A stretch of 64,000 nt of DNA from Neisseria mucosa (GTDB lineage: Bacteria; Pseudomonadota; Gammaproteobacteria; Burkholderiales; Neisseriaceae), in NCBI RefSeq assembly GCF_013267835.1, contig NZ_CP053939.1, forward strand, positions 2,108,001-2,172,000, written 5' to 3'. The translations under genes were made by a program, and so were the position numbers. Below are positions 21,218-31,054 of the stretch, one piece after another (positions within the stretch are counted from its first letter, which is position 1; each line of letters begins with the position of its first letter). Under the pieces are notes generated by a model. The model saw only the letters and a program-made list of their open reading frames with translations, did not search any database and had not been told where the DNA came from.

Positions 21218-21795
21218 AAATCAGATGGCGTTACGGAATCGCCTTTCCGCTGGTGTTGGCAGTCTCACTCGGCGCACTGGCGGCGTGGCTCGGCCGCATC
21301 AGCGAAGTGCAGGTCGAAGAAGTCGTCCTCAATCCGAATGAGCCGCAATATTCGATGAAAGGCATCAACGGCAAACGTTTTGACCAAGAAGGCCGTCTGA
21401 AAGAAAACCTGAGCGCGGCCGATGCCGTTCAATATCCGAATAGCGCGGACGTTCATTTGGACAAACCGCATCTTTCGTTTTACCGCGACGGCAGCCTGTT
21501 GTACGAAGTCGGCAGCGACAAGGCCGTGTACAATATTCAAAACAAAAAAGTCGTTTTTGAACAAAATGTTGTCTTAAATAAAGCGGCAGATGCCAAGCGT
21601 TTGGCCGGCATCGTCAAAACCGAACGTTTGAATGTCGATACCGAAGCACAATACGCCCATACCGACAGCCCGGTTACTTTCCAATACGGACAGTCCGGCG
21701 GTCAGGCAAACGGCATGACTTATGACCACAAAACCGGTTTGCTGAATTTCCCTTCCAAAGTGAAAGCCACAATTTATGATACAAAAAATTTGTAA
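21214..21795 (+). CDS. lptC: LPS export protein LptC
   Basis: 193 residues with a single N-terminal membrane anchor (FPLVLAVSLGALAAWLG) and a periplasmic beta-jellyroll. LptC takes lipopolysaccharide from LptB2FG and passes it to LptA. Its start overlaps kdsC by four bases and its end overlaps lptA by 20 bases, so kdsC-lptC-lptA look coupled. An AG-DUS is embedded near 21401. Confidence 0.93.
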   Translation: MKIRWRYGIAFPLVLAVSLGALAAWLGRISEVQVEEVVLNPNEPQYSMKGINGKRFDQEGRLKENLSAADAVQYPNSADVHLDKPHLSFYRDGSLLYEVGSDKAVYNIQNKKVVFEQNVVLNKAADAKRLAGIVKTERLNVDTEAQYAHTDSPVTFQYGQSGGQANGMTYDHKTGLLNFPSKVKATIYDTKNL

Positions 21796-22306
21796 AACCT
21801 TAGCCCTTGTTGCCGTTTTTGCCGCCAGCCCGGCCTTTGCCCTGCAAAGCGACAGCAAGCAGCCGATTCAAATTGAAGCCGACCAAGGCTCGCTTGACCA
21901 AAACAACCAAAGCACCACCTTTTCCGGCAACGTCATCATCAAACAAGGCACGCTCAATATCCGTGCCGGCAGCGTAACCGTTTCACGCAACGACAAAAGC
22001 GAGCAGTTGATGAAAGCCACCGGCTCGCCCGTCAAATTCAGCCAAGAGTTGGACGGCGGTAAAGGCGTGGTCAACGGCCAAGCCAATACCGTGACGTATT
22101 CTTCCGCAGCCAACCTCGTTACCCTGTCCGGCAATGCCAAAGTGCAGCGCGGCGGCGATGTGGCCGAAGGTGCGGTCATCACGTACAACACCAAAACCGA
22201 GGTTTACACCATCAACGGCAGCGCCAAATCCGGTGTGAAATCCGCCGCGAAATCCGGCCGCGTCAGCGTGGTCATCCAGCCGTCCAGCACGCAGAAAAAC
22301 AAATAA
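21776..22306 (+). CDS. lptA: LPS periplasmic bridge protein LptA
   Basis: 176 residues. A signal peptide (KTLALVAVFAASPAFA, cleaved near residue 22) precedes the OstA-like beta-jellyroll: SKQPIQIEADQGSLDQNNQ, then TTFSGNVIIKQGTLNIRA. LptA polymerises across the periplasm and carries LPS to LptDE. The start lies inside lptC. It is followed by an inverted DUS pair before lptB. Confidence 0.95.
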   Translation: MIQKICKTLALVAVFAASPAFALQSDSKQPIQIEADQGSLDQNNQSTTFSGNVIIKQGTLNIRAGSVTVSRNDKSEQLMKATGSPVKFSQELDGGKGVVNGQANTVTYSSAANLVTLSGNAKVQRGGDVAEGAVITYNTKTEVYTINGSAKSGVKSAAKSGRVSVVIQPSSTQKNK

Positions 22307-22320
22307 GAAAACACACAAAA

Positions 22321-22349
22321 AGGCCGTCTGAAAAAGGTTCAGACGGCCT
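22321..22349 (+). terminator. Inverted-DUS hairpin between lptA and lptB
   Basis: AGGCCGTCTGAA (22321-22332) and TTCAGACGGCCT (22338-22349). There is no T-run on the plus strand, so termination may be partial and lptB may still be co-transcribed with lptA. Confidence 0.55.
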
Positions 22350-22376
22350 GAGGTCAATATCGAAAGTCAACAGAAT

Positions 22377-23111
22377 ATGAGCGCAAAAAACAGCCGTCTT
22401 GTGGTTCAAAACCTGCAAAAAAGTTTCAAAAAACGCCAAGTCGTCAAAAGCTTCTCCCTTGAAATCGAAAGCGGCGAGGTCATCGGCCTGCTCGGCCCCA
22501 ACGGCGCGGGTAAGACTACCAGCTTTTACATGATTGTCGGCCTGATTGCCGCCGATGCAGGCAGCGTGATGCTGGACGGACAAGAGTTGCGCCACCTGCC
22601 CATTCACGAACGCGCCCGCCTCGGCGTCGGCTATCTGCCGCAGGAGGCCTCGATTTTTCGCAAAATGACCGTGGAACAAAATATCCGCGCTATTTTGGAA
22701 ATCAGCATGAAGGACAAAAGCCGCATCGATGCCGAACTGGAAAAACTGTTGGCTGATTTGAATATCGAGCGCCTACGCAACAACCCCGCGCCGTCCTTGT
22801 CCGGCGGCGAACGCCGCCGTGTCGAAATCGCGCGCGTGTTGGCCATGCAGCCTCGTTTCATTTTGTTGGACGAACCTTTTGCCGGCGTTGACCCGATTGC
22901 CGTCATCGATATTCAGAAAATCATCGAGTTCCTCAAATCACGCGGTATCGGCGTATTGATTACCGACCACAACGTGCGCGAAACCCTCAGCATCTGCGAC
23001 CGTGCCTACATCATCAGCGACGGTACGGTATTGGCTTCAGGCAAGCCGGATGATTTGGTCAACAATGAACAAGTCCGTTCGGTTTACTTGGGTGAAAATT
23101 TTAAATATTGA
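22377..23111 (+). CDS. lptB: LPS export ABC transporter ATPase LptB
   Basis: 244 residues, cytoplasmic ATPase of the LptB2FG extractor. Walker A is [14 protein letters not shown], the signature [13 protein letters not shown] and Walker [15 protein letters not shown], with the switch His in LITDHNV. It follows lptA as in most proteobacteria and precedes rpoN, another widely conserved neighbour. A 7 bp hairpin (23135-23155) follows the stop without a U-tract. Confidence 0.97.
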   Translation: MSAKNSRLVVQNLQKSFKKRQVVKSFSLEIESGEVIGLLGPNGAGKTTSFYMIVGLIAADAGSVMLDGQELRHLPIHERARLGVGYLPQEASIFRKMTVEQNIRAILEISMKDKSRIDAELEKLLADLNIERLRNNPAPSLSGGERRRVEIARVLAMQPRFILLDEPFAGVDPIAVIDIQKIIEFLKSRGIGVLITDHNVRETLSICDRAYIISDGTVLASGKPDDLVNNEQVRSVYLGENFKY

Positions 23112-23276
23112 ATGCATATTTGACGGTATATGAAGCCCTCATTTCAATTGAGGGCGGCTATAAATATTGGAATAATCACTACAAATACAAATATAATACC
23201 GATAACCTAATCTTTCAGACGGCCTGCCGTATAAAGGCCGTCTGAAAAACTATCCATACATTTCGAATCAAACACT

Positions 23277-24632
23277 ATGTCTTCACTCGTCCTTAAACTC
23301 AAACAGACCCAGCAGCTCAACCAGCGGCTGCAGCAGTCTCTGCGCATCTTGCAGATGTCGGGTCTTGAGCTTGAGCGCGAAGTGGAAGACTGGTTGTCGG
23401 ACAATCCTCTGCTTGAGCGTCCGGAAAGCGATGAGTTTGCCGATAGCGGGCTCAACCGTGCCGTCACCATGCCGCGTGCCGGTCAGCAGTTGGGCGGCGG
23501 CGATGCCGAAGATATTTGGAGCAACATCGCCGAAGAAGAGGATTTCAAACACTATCTGCATGCCCAAGTGTGCGAGCATCCGCTCTCTCAAATAGAAGCG
23601 GTCTATGTTCATGTATTGATTGATTTTTTGGACGAACAAGGCTACCTCACCGACAGCCTCGAAGAAATCATCGACCACACGCCGTTGGAATGGATGCTGG
23701 ACGAAGAAGCCCTGCAAAATGCGCTGGACGTATTGCAAACCTTTGACCCGCCCGGCGTGGCGGCGGCCGATTTGACCGAGTCGCTCATGCTGCAGCTGAT
23801 GCGTTTGCCGGCTTCTCCGGCCAGACAAATGGCCGCGCATTTGGTGCAAAGTTCGCTTCAAGATTTGGGCAAAAACCGTAAACAAAACGTTCTGCGTTTC
23901 CGCAAACTTTATCCCCAGGCCGACAGCGAAACCATAGAAGCCGCGCTCGATATGATTGCCGGCTTGAATCCTTATCCGGCTTACGGCTTCGCTTCTGCCA
24001 CCCCTACGCCTTATATTCAGCCTGACGTTTGGGTCAAAGAGGGCAAGGACGGCTGGGAAGTCATCAGCAACGAAGCGGCCTGGCCGAAGCTGCAGCTCAA
24101 TCAGGAATATTGCGACCTGATGAAATCGGCGGAAGAGGGCGCGCCGGAGTGGAAGGAAAAAATCAGCGAAGCCAAACAGCGCATTGATTCTTTGGAATTG
24201 CGCAAAAGCACAGTCCTCCGCCTTGCCGAGTATATTGTCAAAAATCAGGAAGATTTTTTCATCTTCGGCGAAATCGGCCTGTCGCCCATGCTGATGAAAG
24301 ATGCTGCCGCCGAATTGGGTTTGGCGGAAAGCACCATTTCGCGCGCCGCCAACCAGAAATATTTGTCTTGCCCGCGCGGCCTGTTTGCGTTACGCTATTT
24401 CTTCACACAGGCAGTCAATGCCGACGATGAGGGCGAAGGGTTCAGCCAAGGCGCAATCAAAGCTGTCTTGAGCCAGCTGATTGAAAGCGAAGACAGCAGC
24501 AAACCTTATTCGGACGAGGCCCTCGTCAAATTATTAAAACAACGCGGCATTGAAATCGCCAGACGTACAGTGGCTAAATATAGAGAATCATTAGACATCC
24601 CGCCGGCACACAAACGAAAATTTACCGAGTAG
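23277..24632 (+). CDS. rpoN: RNA polymerase sigma-54 factor, apparently intact
   Basis: 451 residues. All parts expected of a functional sigma-54 are present. The glutamine-rich activator-contact region I (LKLKQTQQLNQRLQQSLRIL) opens the protein. The core-binding region and the HTH segment AESTISRAANQKYL follow. The RpoN box ARRTVAKYRE is at about 428-437, close to the C-terminus. In N. meningitidis and N. gonorrhoeae the equivalent gene is a truncated, non-functional remnant, whereas commensals such as N. elongata use sigma-54 for pilE transcription. It lies between lptB and hpf, the classical neighbourhood. A TATAAT box at 23192-23197 may belong to its promoter. Confidence 0.96.
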   Translation: MSSLVLKLKQTQQLNQRLQQSLRILQMSGLELEREVEDWLSDNPLLERPESDEFADSGLNRAVTMPRAGQQLGGGDAEDIWSNIAEEEDFKHYLHAQVCEHPLSQIEAVYVHVLIDFLDEQGYLTDSLEEIIDHTPLEWMLDEEALQNALDVLQTFDPPGVAAADLTESLMLQLMRLPASPARQMAAHLVQSSLQDLGKNRKQNVLRFRKLYPQADSETIEAALDMIAGLNPYPAYGFASATPTPYIQPDVWVKEGKDGWEVISNEAAWPKLQLNQEYCDLMKSAEEGAPEWKEKISEAKQRIDSLELRKSTVLRLAEYIVKNQEDFFIFGEIGLSPMLMKDAAAELGLAESTISRAANQKYLSCPRGLFALRYFFTQAVNADDEGEGFSQGAIKAVLSQLIESEDSSKPYSDEALVKLLKQRGIEIARRTVAKYRESLDIPPAHKRKFTE

Positions 24633-24681
24633 ATATATTCCGATCCGTTTTGACGGACTAACCAACCGAAGGAGCTGTATC

Positions 24682-24996
24682 ATGAATCTGAAAATCACCG
24701 GTCTGAATTTTGATGTTACCGAAGCCATCAAAAACTACGTTTCCGACAAGTTGGCACGAATCAGCCGCCACGCCGACAACATCATTTCCGTGACCATCAC
24801 GCTCTCGGTGGAAAAAGTCAGCCAAAAAGCCGAAGCCGATGTCCATCTGGCAGGCAAAGATTTGCACGTTGAAGCGATTGAACAGGATATGTACGCCGCG
24901 ATTGATGTTTTGATGGACAAACTCGACCGCGCTGTTTTGAAACATAAAGAAAAAAGTGGCGATGTCCGCAGCACTGTCAAACCTGAAGCAGAATAG
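24682..24996 (+). CDS. hpf: Ribosome hibernation promoting factor (short form)
   Basis: 104 residues, matching the short HPF/YfiA class that binds the 30S decoding region and promotes ribosome dimer hibernation in stationary phase. The start MNLKITGLNFDVTEAIKNYV and the AEADVHLAGKDLHVEA strand are typical. It follows rpoN by 49 bp with a good ribosome-binding site (AAGGAG), as in many proteobacteria. Confidence 0.93.
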   Translation: MNLKITGLNFDVTEAIKNYVSDKLARISRHADNIISVTITLSVEKVSQKAEADVHLAGKDLHVEAIEQDMYAAIDVLMDKLDRAVLKHKEKSGDVRSTVKPEAE

Positions 24997-25015
24997 AATA
25001 AAGTTTTTGTATGAT

Positions 25016-25047
25016 AAAGGCCGTCTGAACCATTCAGACGGCCTTTT
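25016..25047. terminator. Inverted-DUS terminator shared by hpf and ampG
   Basis: AAAGGCCGTCTGAA (25016-25029) with TTCAGACGGCCTTT (25033-25046), flanked by T residues. It lies between two convergent genes and could serve both strands. Confidence 0.75.
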
Positions 25048-25075
25048 GTTTTGCTAGAAGTTTTAGACTGGCAAT

Positions 25076-26353
25076 CTAGTTACTCACTTTTTGACCATTC
25101 CATGGTGCCACTTTAAACAGCAGCAACATGCCGGGTATGCCTAGGGCAAAACACAGCCAGTAGAAATTGAAGTAACCCATCGCTTCAATCAGATAGCCTG
25201 CCGAAGCATTGATAAATGTACGGGGAACGGCTGACAGGCTGGTAAAGAGGGCCAATTGTGTGGCCGTGAAAGCAGGATTGGTTTCACGGGCCATATAGGC
25301 GACAAATGCCGCCGTGCCCAAGCCTACGCCTGCCGCTTCCGCACCAATCACGGCGGCAAGCATCATTTGTTCCGTCAGGGTAATGGTTTCAAATTTACCG
25401 AAACCCGCCAGCCAGGCAAAGCCTAGAATCGTTACCCATTGCGCCACGCCGAAAACCCATAATGCCCTGTTGATACCGAGTTTCAACATCCAAATACCGC
25501 CGGCGATACCGGCAATGACGGCAGGCCATAAACCGGCATTTTTGGCAATGAGGCCGATGTCGGTTTTGCTGAAGCCCATGTCCAGATAAAACGGCGTTGC
25601 CAGGGAAGTCGCCATACTGTCGCCCAGTTTGTAGAGGAAGATAAACAGCAACACCAATATGGCTTGTTTGATTCCTTTTCGGGAGAAGAATTCACTGAAA
25701 GGGTCGGAAACCGTTTGGGCAAATGTACGCGACACGGATGGTGGAATGTCAGGCTCTTTCGCTAAAAACAGGGTCATCAGCAGACCGGGCAGCATAAATA
25801 GTGCAGTAATGATGAATACGTTGTGCCAAGGCATCAAGTCGGCCAAAATTAAGCTGAGCGAGCCGGGTACCAAAGCGGCGATACGGTAGGCATTGACGTG
25901 GATAGAGTTGCCTAAGCCTAATTCTTCATCTGACAAAATTTCGCGGCGAAATGCATCCAATACAATATCTTGGCTGGCAGAAAAAAAGGCGACCACCAAC
26001 GATAAGCCCATAATTACATATAAATGCTGGGCAGGATTTAGGAAGGCGTAAATGAGCAAGGTCAGCAGCAAACCAATTTGTGTCACCAGCATCCAACCGC
26101 GCCGACGTCCTAAGAAAGGTAATTTGACCAAATCAATGACGGGAGACCAGATAAATTTCCAAGTAAAAGGCAGGCCGATGAGTGCCATCAGGCCGATGGT
26201 TTTCAAATCGACGTGTTCGCTGCGCAACCATGCCGGAATCAGGTTGATCAGGAAATAAAGCGGCAACCCCGAAGTGAAGCCTGTAAAGATACAAATCAGC
26301 ATACTGCGCGAGAAAATCTTGCGCCAAGTGCCGGATTGGGGTGCGGTTGTCAT
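25076..26353 (-). CDS. ampG: AmpG-type muropeptide permease
   Basis: 425 residues, about 12 membrane helices, a major facilitator protein importing anhydro-muropeptides for peptidoglycan recycling. The N-terminal FTGFTSGLPLYFLINLIPAW and the helix 2-3 region IGLPFTWKFIWSPVIDLVKL are strongly AmpG-like; SASQDIVLDAFRREIL is the family's second signature. In Neisseria, AmpG activity sets how much toxic peptidoglycan monomer is released. No ampC or ampD gene is nearby. It stands alone between the hpf terminator and the pgi terminator. Confidence 0.9.
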   Translation of the reverse strand: MTTAPQSGTWRKIFSRSMLICIFTGFTSGLPLYFLINLIPAWLRSEHVDLKTIGLMALIGLPFTWKFIWSPVIDLVKLPFLGRRRGWMLVTQIGLLLTLLIYAFLNPAQHLYVIMGLSLVVAFFSASQDIVLDAFRREILSDEELGLGNSIHVNAYRIAALVPGSLSLILADLMPWHNVFIITALFMLPGLLMTLFLAKEPDIPPSVSRTFAQTVSDPFSEFFSRKGIKQAILVLLFIFLYKLGDSMATSLATPFYLDMGFSKTDIGLIAKNAGLWPAVIAGIAGGIWMLKLGINRALWVFGVAQWVTILGFAWLAGFGKFETITLTEQMMLAAVIGAEAAGVGLGTAAFVAYMARETNPAFTATQLALFTSLSAVPRTFINASAGYLIEAMGYFNFYWLCFALGIPGMLLLFKVAPWNGQKVSN

Positions 26354-26439
26354 AGTGAAATCAATAAAAAAGAAAAGAGATATTGTAGCAAAGATGGGGG
26401 ATATGGCGAATGAACTTCTGTTATCTTTATCGAATAATG

Positions 26440-26484
26440 AAAGGCCGTCTGAAACTTTAGCAAATTAAGTTTCAGACGGCCTTT
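26440..26484 (-). terminator. Inverted-DUS terminator of pgi
   Basis: AAAGGCCGTCTGAAACTT (26440-26457) pairs over 18 bp with its complement at 26467-26484. Confidence 0.75.
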
Positions 26485-26559
26485 TGTCGGAACAAGCCAA
26501 TCAGGTTTTGAAATGCCCGTAAGACAGGCAGATATGTTTGTTTTACGGATATTTTATTT

Positions 26560-28200
26560 TCAGACGGCCTTCGATGCTGCGTTGCAGTTGCGGTAGAAGG
26601 CAATCAGACCATTGGTGGAGCTGTCGTGTGCCGGCGTGCCGCGTTCGAGTTCGGGTTCGATGGTTTTGGCCAGCTCTTTACCGTATTCCACGCCCCATTG
26701 GTCGAAGGGGTTGATACGCCAAATCACGCCCTGTACGAAGGTGCGGTGTTCGTAAGCCGCCATCAGCATGCCGAGGTTGAAAGGTGTCAGGCTGTCGATG
26801 AGCAGGCTGTTGCTCGGGCGGTTGCCGGGGAATTCTTTCTGTGGCGCAAGTCGGTCGCGTTCGTCTTGGGGTAGGGCGGCCAATTCGATTTGGACTTCGT
26901 CTAAGGTCTTGCCTTTCATCAGCGCTTCGGCTTGGGCGAAGGCATTGGCAACGGTAAAGCGGTGTTGGCGGTGGTTGCCGTAGATTGTGGTCATGGGGAC
27001 GATGAAATCGACGGGAATCAGACGCGTGCCTTGGTGTAAAAGCTGGAAGTAGGCGTGTTGGCAGTTGACGCCTTCATCGCCGAAGACAATGCCGCCGGTG
27101 GTGCAGGAAACGGGTTGGCCGTCTGAAGTACGTTGTTTGCCGAGGCTTTCCATATCGAGCTGGTTGAGCCACGGGGTGAAGAGGCGCATGTTGTGGCTGT
27201 ATGAGACAACGGTTTGGCCGTCTGAATGTTGGAAGTTGTTGTACCAAACGTTGATGAGCGCCATCAGGACGGGAATGTTGCGGCGGAATGGTGTCTCGAA
27301 GAAATGGGTATCCATCGCGTGCGCACCGGCCAGCATTTTGCGGAACGCTTTTTCTCCGACGGCAACCATCAGCGGCAGGCCGATGGGCGACCAGACGGAA
27401 TAGCGGCCGCCGACCCAGTCGGACATGGCGAAGACTTTGTCGGGGGAAATGCCGAAGTTTTGGGCGGCGGCCACATCGGCGGAAATGGCGCAGAAGTGGC
27501 GGTAGATACCGGAATCGGGCAAACCTGCATCGCGGTACCAAGTACGCGCCGCATAGGCATTGAGCAGGGTTTCCGGTGTGCGGAACGATTTGCTGGCAAT
27601 GCTGAATACGGTGGTCTCGGGGTTGAGGCCGAGAAGGGTTTGGGTCAGGTCGGCATCATCGGAGTTGCTGACAAAGTGGACGCGGATGTTTTGCCAATAG
27701 GGTTGCAGCGCCTGTGTGGCCATACGCGGGCCCAAATCGGAGCCGCCGATGCCGATGTGAACCAAGTCGGTAATCGGTTTGCCGGTAATGCCTGCGTGGG
27801 TGCCGTCCAAAAGTTGGCGTGCGAATTCGAGGGTGCGGTTGAGTTCGTGATGAACTTTGGACACGATGTTTTCGCCGTCGACGTAAATGGGTTGGGCATT
27901 GGCCGGCAGGCGCAGGGCGGTGTGGAGGACGGCGCGGTGTTCGCTGGTGTTGATTTTTTCGCCGTTGAGCATGGCCTGCATATATTGTGGCAAATCGGCT
28001 GCTTCGGCCAGTCGGCACAATAAATCAAGGGTATTTTCATCCAGACGGTTTTTGCTGTAATCAAATAACAAACCGTGCAGAATTTCGTGCATATTGTTGA
28101 AACGTTCGGCATCTGCTGCGAAACGTTCGCGCAGAGTAACGTGTTGCGTATCGGCATGATGGGCTTCCAAGGCCTGCCATGCGTCTGAGTATGCGGTCAT
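26560..28200 (-). CDS. pgi: Glucose-6-phosphate isomerase
   Basis: 546 residues, full length. It interconverts glucose 6-phosphate and fructose 6-phosphate. The sugar-phosphate loop HIGIGGSDLGPRMATQAL and the signature around FDQWGVEYGKELAKTIEPEL are present, as is the catalytic EGVNCQHAYFQLLHQG region. A perfect FNR box lies about 155 bp upstream of the ATG with a fitting -10 element, suggesting oxygen-responsive control. Two DUS-like words are inside the gene. Confidence 0.97.
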   Translation of the reverse strand: MTAYSDAWQALEAHHADTQHVTLRERFAADAERFNNMHEILHGLLFDYSKNRLDENTLDLLCRLAEAADLPQYMQAMLNGEKINTSEHRAVLHTALRLPANAQPIYVDGENIVSKVHHELNRTLEFARQLLDGTHAGITGKPITDLVHIGIGGSDLGPRMATQALQPYWQNIRVHFVSNSDDADLTQTLLGLNPETTVFSIASKSFRTPETLLNAYAARTWYRDAGLPDSGIYRHFCAISADVAAAQNFGISPDKVFAMSDWVGGRYSVWSPIGLPLMVAVGEKAFRKMLAGAHAMDTHFFETPFRRNIPVLMALINVWYNNFQHSDGQTVVSYSHNMRLFTPWLNQLDMESLGKQRTSDGQPVSCTTGGIVFGDEGVNCQHAYFQLLHQGTRLIPVDFIVPMTTIYGNHRQHRFTVANAFAQAEALMKGKTLDEVQIELAALPQDERDRLAPQKEFPGNRPSNSLLIDSLTPFNLGMLMAAYEHRTFVQGVIWRINPFDQWGVEYGKELAKTIEPELERGTPAHDSSTNGLIAFYRNCNAASKAV

Positions 28201-28328
28201 CTCGTTTCCTTAGTATGTAACGGTAAAATAAGCAGGATAGATAGGTATTTCCTACTTTTTTGTAGTGGCTTGTAGTTTAACAAATTTGAACAGGTTTTGG
28301 GAGGTGGCGGGGGTGGTTTTGTTTAAGA

Positions 28329-28369
28329 AATGTATGCAAAATGAAAAAGAAATGATTGATTATCATCAA
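28329..28369 (-). promoter_or_regulatory. Candidate FNR-dependent class II promoter of pgi
   Basis: The -10-like TACATT (minus strand, 28334-28329) places a start near 28322. The centre of the FNR box at 28356-28369 is then about 41 bp upstream, the exact spacing used by FNR at class II promoters. No good -35 is needed in that case. The same box could instead serve the LacI-type gene on the other strand (TATGAC, 28389-28394). Confidence 0.5.
28356..28369. promoter_or_regulatory. FNR binding site
   Basis: TTGATTATCATCAA is a perfect match to the FNR consensus TTGAT-N4-ATCAA. It lies in the 257 bp divergent region between pgi and the LacI-type regulator. Meningococcal FNR is known to control sugar-fermentation genes, which fits this neighbourhood. 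Confidence 0.7.
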
Positions 28370-28457
28370 GTTTCTGTAAAAAAAGGGGTATGACACCGAT
28401 GTCTGCTGTGTTATCCTATGTAACATTATTGAAATCCTGTCGGGGCGGGTTCGTAAG

Positions 28458-29501
28458 ATGGCTACAATTTATGATGTCGCTGCTTATGCCGGAGTGTCTC
28501 CCAAGACGGTCAGCCGGGTGATTAACGGCGATGCGCCGGTCAGCGATAAAACCCGTTCCAAAGTAGAAACAGCGATTGCCGCTTTGGGCTATATCCCGTC
28601 TTCTGCGGCGCGGATTATGCGGTCCCACCGTTCCGGCTTGGTCGGCCTGATTACCGGCGCCATTTCGCGGACGGGCGAGAATACGGGCGGACACGGCATT
28701 CCGGATATGTTCTTGATTAAGGGCATTCAGCAGCGGATTCGCGCACAAGGCAAGATTTTGATGATTGCCGACATCGACAACAAGCCGGGTCAGCCCGGTC
28801 AGATGGAGCCGCTGATCCGTACCTTTATGGAACACCGTGCCGAGGGGATTTTGTATGTAGCCGGTTTCCATCAGGAAGTATTGCTGCCGGAAGTGCCCAA
28901 CCGTTGCCCGATGGTGTTGGTCAACTGCTTTGATTTGGCAGGTACGCCGTCGGTTTTGCCGGATGACGAAGCGGGGCAGTATGGCTTGGTGCGCCGGATT
29001 ATCCAAAGCGGACACAAACGGATTGCTTATGTGACTTTGCAGCCGGGCGTGGAAGCGACGAGATTGAGATTGGCCGGATACCGCCGTGCTTTGGCTGATG
29101 CGGATATTGTCTTCGATCCTGATTTGGTGCAAACTGGTTATCCTGACTTCAGCAACGACAGCGGGTCTTTGATTTCGGCTATTTTGAAACTGTTGTCTTT
29201 GCCGCTTCCGCCGACGGTAATTTGCTGCGGCAACGATGAAATGGCGGTGCGCGTGTACGGGATTTTGAGGACGCGCGGCATGCGGGTTCCCGAGCAAGTC
29301 TCTGTTGCCGGATATGATAACCACAGCGCGATTGCGGAAACGCTGTTTCCGCCGTTGACCAGTACCGAACTGCCGTATCTACGCATGGGTGCGATGGCGG
29401 CGGATTTGCTGTTCCAATACATCGAAGATCCGGCCGGTGCGGTTCAGCCAGTCAAGGTCGTTGGGGAAACCATCTGGCGTCAGTCTGTGATTAATAAATA
29501 G
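28458..29501 (+). CDS. LacI-family transcriptional regulator
   Basis: 347 residues. An N-terminal HTH (ATIYDVAAYAGVSPKTVSRV) and hinge helix (SSAARIMRSHRSGLVGLI) precede a periplasmic-binding-protein-like sensor domain (GVEATRLRLAGYRRALADAD, CCGNDEMAVRVYGILRTRGM). These proteins repress sugar genes until a sugar binds. It faces pgi and is followed by a sugar transporter on the same strand 205 bp away, so it probably controls that gene and perhaps pgi; the inducer is unknown (a maltose-type sugar is an inference from the transporter). Confidence 0.93.
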   Translation: MATIYDVAAYAGVSPKTVSRVINGDAPVSDKTRSKVETAIAALGYIPSSAARIMRSHRSGLVGLITGAISRTGENTGGHGIPDMFLIKGIQQRIRAQGKILMIADIDNKPGQPGQMEPLIRTFMEHRAEGILYVAGFHQEVLLPEVPNRCPMVLVNCFDLAGTPSVLPDDEAGQYGLVRRIIQSGHKRIAYVTLQPGVEATRLRLAGYRRALADADIVFDPDLVQTGYPDFSNDSGSLISAILKLLSLPLPPTVICCGNDEMAVRVYGILRTRGMRVPEQVSVAGYDNHSAIAETLFPPLTSTELPYLRMGAMAADLLFQYIEDPAGAVQPVKVVGETIWRQSVINK

Positions 29502-29706
29502 TTTCAGACGGCCTGAAAATAATAAGCTTTAAACAACACAAACACACATCAAAATAAGATTCATGTGAACGGTCAAAATAAAGGCCGTCTGAAAACGGAG
29601 TTGCCTCATTAAAAAAGGCGGCTCAATACAATAAAAGCAAAAGCGTCATACCGCTGAAATTGGAGTTTGTTGTTTCCATAGTTTATTATCCAGGAGTAGC
29701 CTTCCT

Positions 29707-31029
29707 ATGAAAATCTCCCCACAAGTGGCGATGACACTTCGCCAGATTATGCTGATGAACTTCGGTTTCTTCGGCATTCAATACAGCTTCGGGTTGCAGC
29801 AGACTGCGATTAACCCGATTTTCAGCTTTCTTCATGCCGACCCGAGCCAATTGCCGATTTTGAATATGGCAGGCCCGATTACCGGTTTGCTGGTGCAGCC
29901 GATGATTGGTGCAATGAGTGACCGCACTTGGGTGCCGGGATTGGGCCGCCGCCGTCCGTATTTCTTGATCGGCGCCATCGGTTGCAGCCTCTGCCTATTT
30001 ATTTATCCGCACGTTACCGCCTTGTGGGTGGCCGTATTGCTGCTGTGGCTCTTGGACATCAGCAACAACACGGCAATGGAACCTTTCCGTGCCTTTATTG
30101 CCGATACCGTTCCTGAACACCAGCAATCCACCGGTTTCTTGATGCAGTCCGTGTTTACCGGTTTGGGTATTACCCTGGCCAACGTTTCCCTCTACATCTT
30201 CCAACAAATCGGCTGGTTGCAACAAACCTCCGAAGCGGGCATTCCGTATTGGGTATTCGGTTCGTTTTATATTGGTGCGGTCTGCTCCATTGGTTCGGTT
30301 TTGGTTACCGTTTTATCAACAGCCGAACGCGAGCCCAGTCCTGAAGAAATGGCGGCCATTAAAGCCCAGCCGAGCGGTCCGGCCCATGCTGTTAAAGATA
30401 TTGTCGTTGCCGTGCGCGAAATGCCGACTGCCCTGTGGCAACTGGCTTTGGTGTATCTCTTCCAATGGTACGCGCTCTTCATCTACTGGCAATATATTTC
30501 CCACAGTATCGTCCAATCCGTCTGGGACTCGACCGTTGAGAATACCGAAGCGTATAGCCAAGCGGTTGCATGGACCGGCCTGGTAAACGGTTTCTACAAC
30601 GTGGTAACCTTTATCTCCGCCTTCGGCCTGATGTGGATGGCGCGCAAATACGCCGCCAAATATGTTCACGCCTTTGCCGTAACCCTTGCCGCGCTGGCCT
30701 TGCTCACCATTCCGCACATCGGCAACAAATACCTGATGTTTGCGCCGATGATTGGTTTCGGTGTCGGTTGGGCAAGTATGATGGGCGTGCCGTTTATGAT
30801 TGTGGTCGGCTCTATCCCTAAAGAACGTTACGGCGTGTACATGGGTATTGTGAACATGATGATTGTGATTCCTATGCTGATTGAAACCGTATCTTTCGGC
30901 TGGGTGTACAGAACTTTCTTGGATTCAAACCCTGCCAACGCGATGACTTTTGCCGGTGTTTCCCTGGCCATTGCCGCCGCATTGACCTTAACCATTAAAA
31001 CTGCGGCCAAACCGGCTACTGCAGAATAA
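29707..31029 (+). CDS. MFS sugar transporter (maltose/sucrose-like)
   Basis: 440 residues, about 12 helices. The loop 2-3 motif [20 protein letters not shown] is typical of the sucrose/maltose-proton symporter-like branch of the major facilitators. It resembles the transporter next to the maltose phosphorylase genes of N. meningitidis, but here no phosphorylase, mutarotase or phosphoglucomutase gene follows; the next gene is parC. An AGGAG-type ribosome-binding site precedes the ATG. It lies just downstream of the LacI-type regulator. Confidence 0.85.
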   Translation: MKISPQVAMTLRQIMLMNFGFFGIQYSFGLQQTAINPIFSFLHADPSQLPILNMAGPITGLLVQPMIGAMSDRTWVPGLGRRRPYFLIGAIGCSLCLFIYPHVTALWVAVLLLWLLDISNNTAMEPFRAFIADTVPEHQQSTGFLMQSVFTGLGITLANVSLYIFQQIGWLQQTSEAGIPYWVFGSFYIGAVCSIGSVLVTVLSTAEREPSPEEMAAIKAQPSGPAHAVKDIVVAVREMPTALWQLALVYLFQWYALFIYWQYISHSIVQSVWDSTVENTEAYSQAVAWTGLVNGFYNVVTFISAFGLMWMARKYAAKYVHAFAVTLAALALLTIPHIGNKYLMFAPMIGFGVGWASMMGVPFMIVVGSIPKERYGVYMGIVNMMIVIPMLIETVSFGWVYRTFLDSNPANAMTFAGVSLAIAAALTLTIKTAAKPATAE

Positions 31030-31054
31030 CGAAGTTTTGATTTAAAACCAAAAT

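Noticed and set aside
28416..29324. 302-codon open frame on the minus strand
   Set aside because: Antisense to the LacI-type regulator, whose HTH and sensor motifs are certain.
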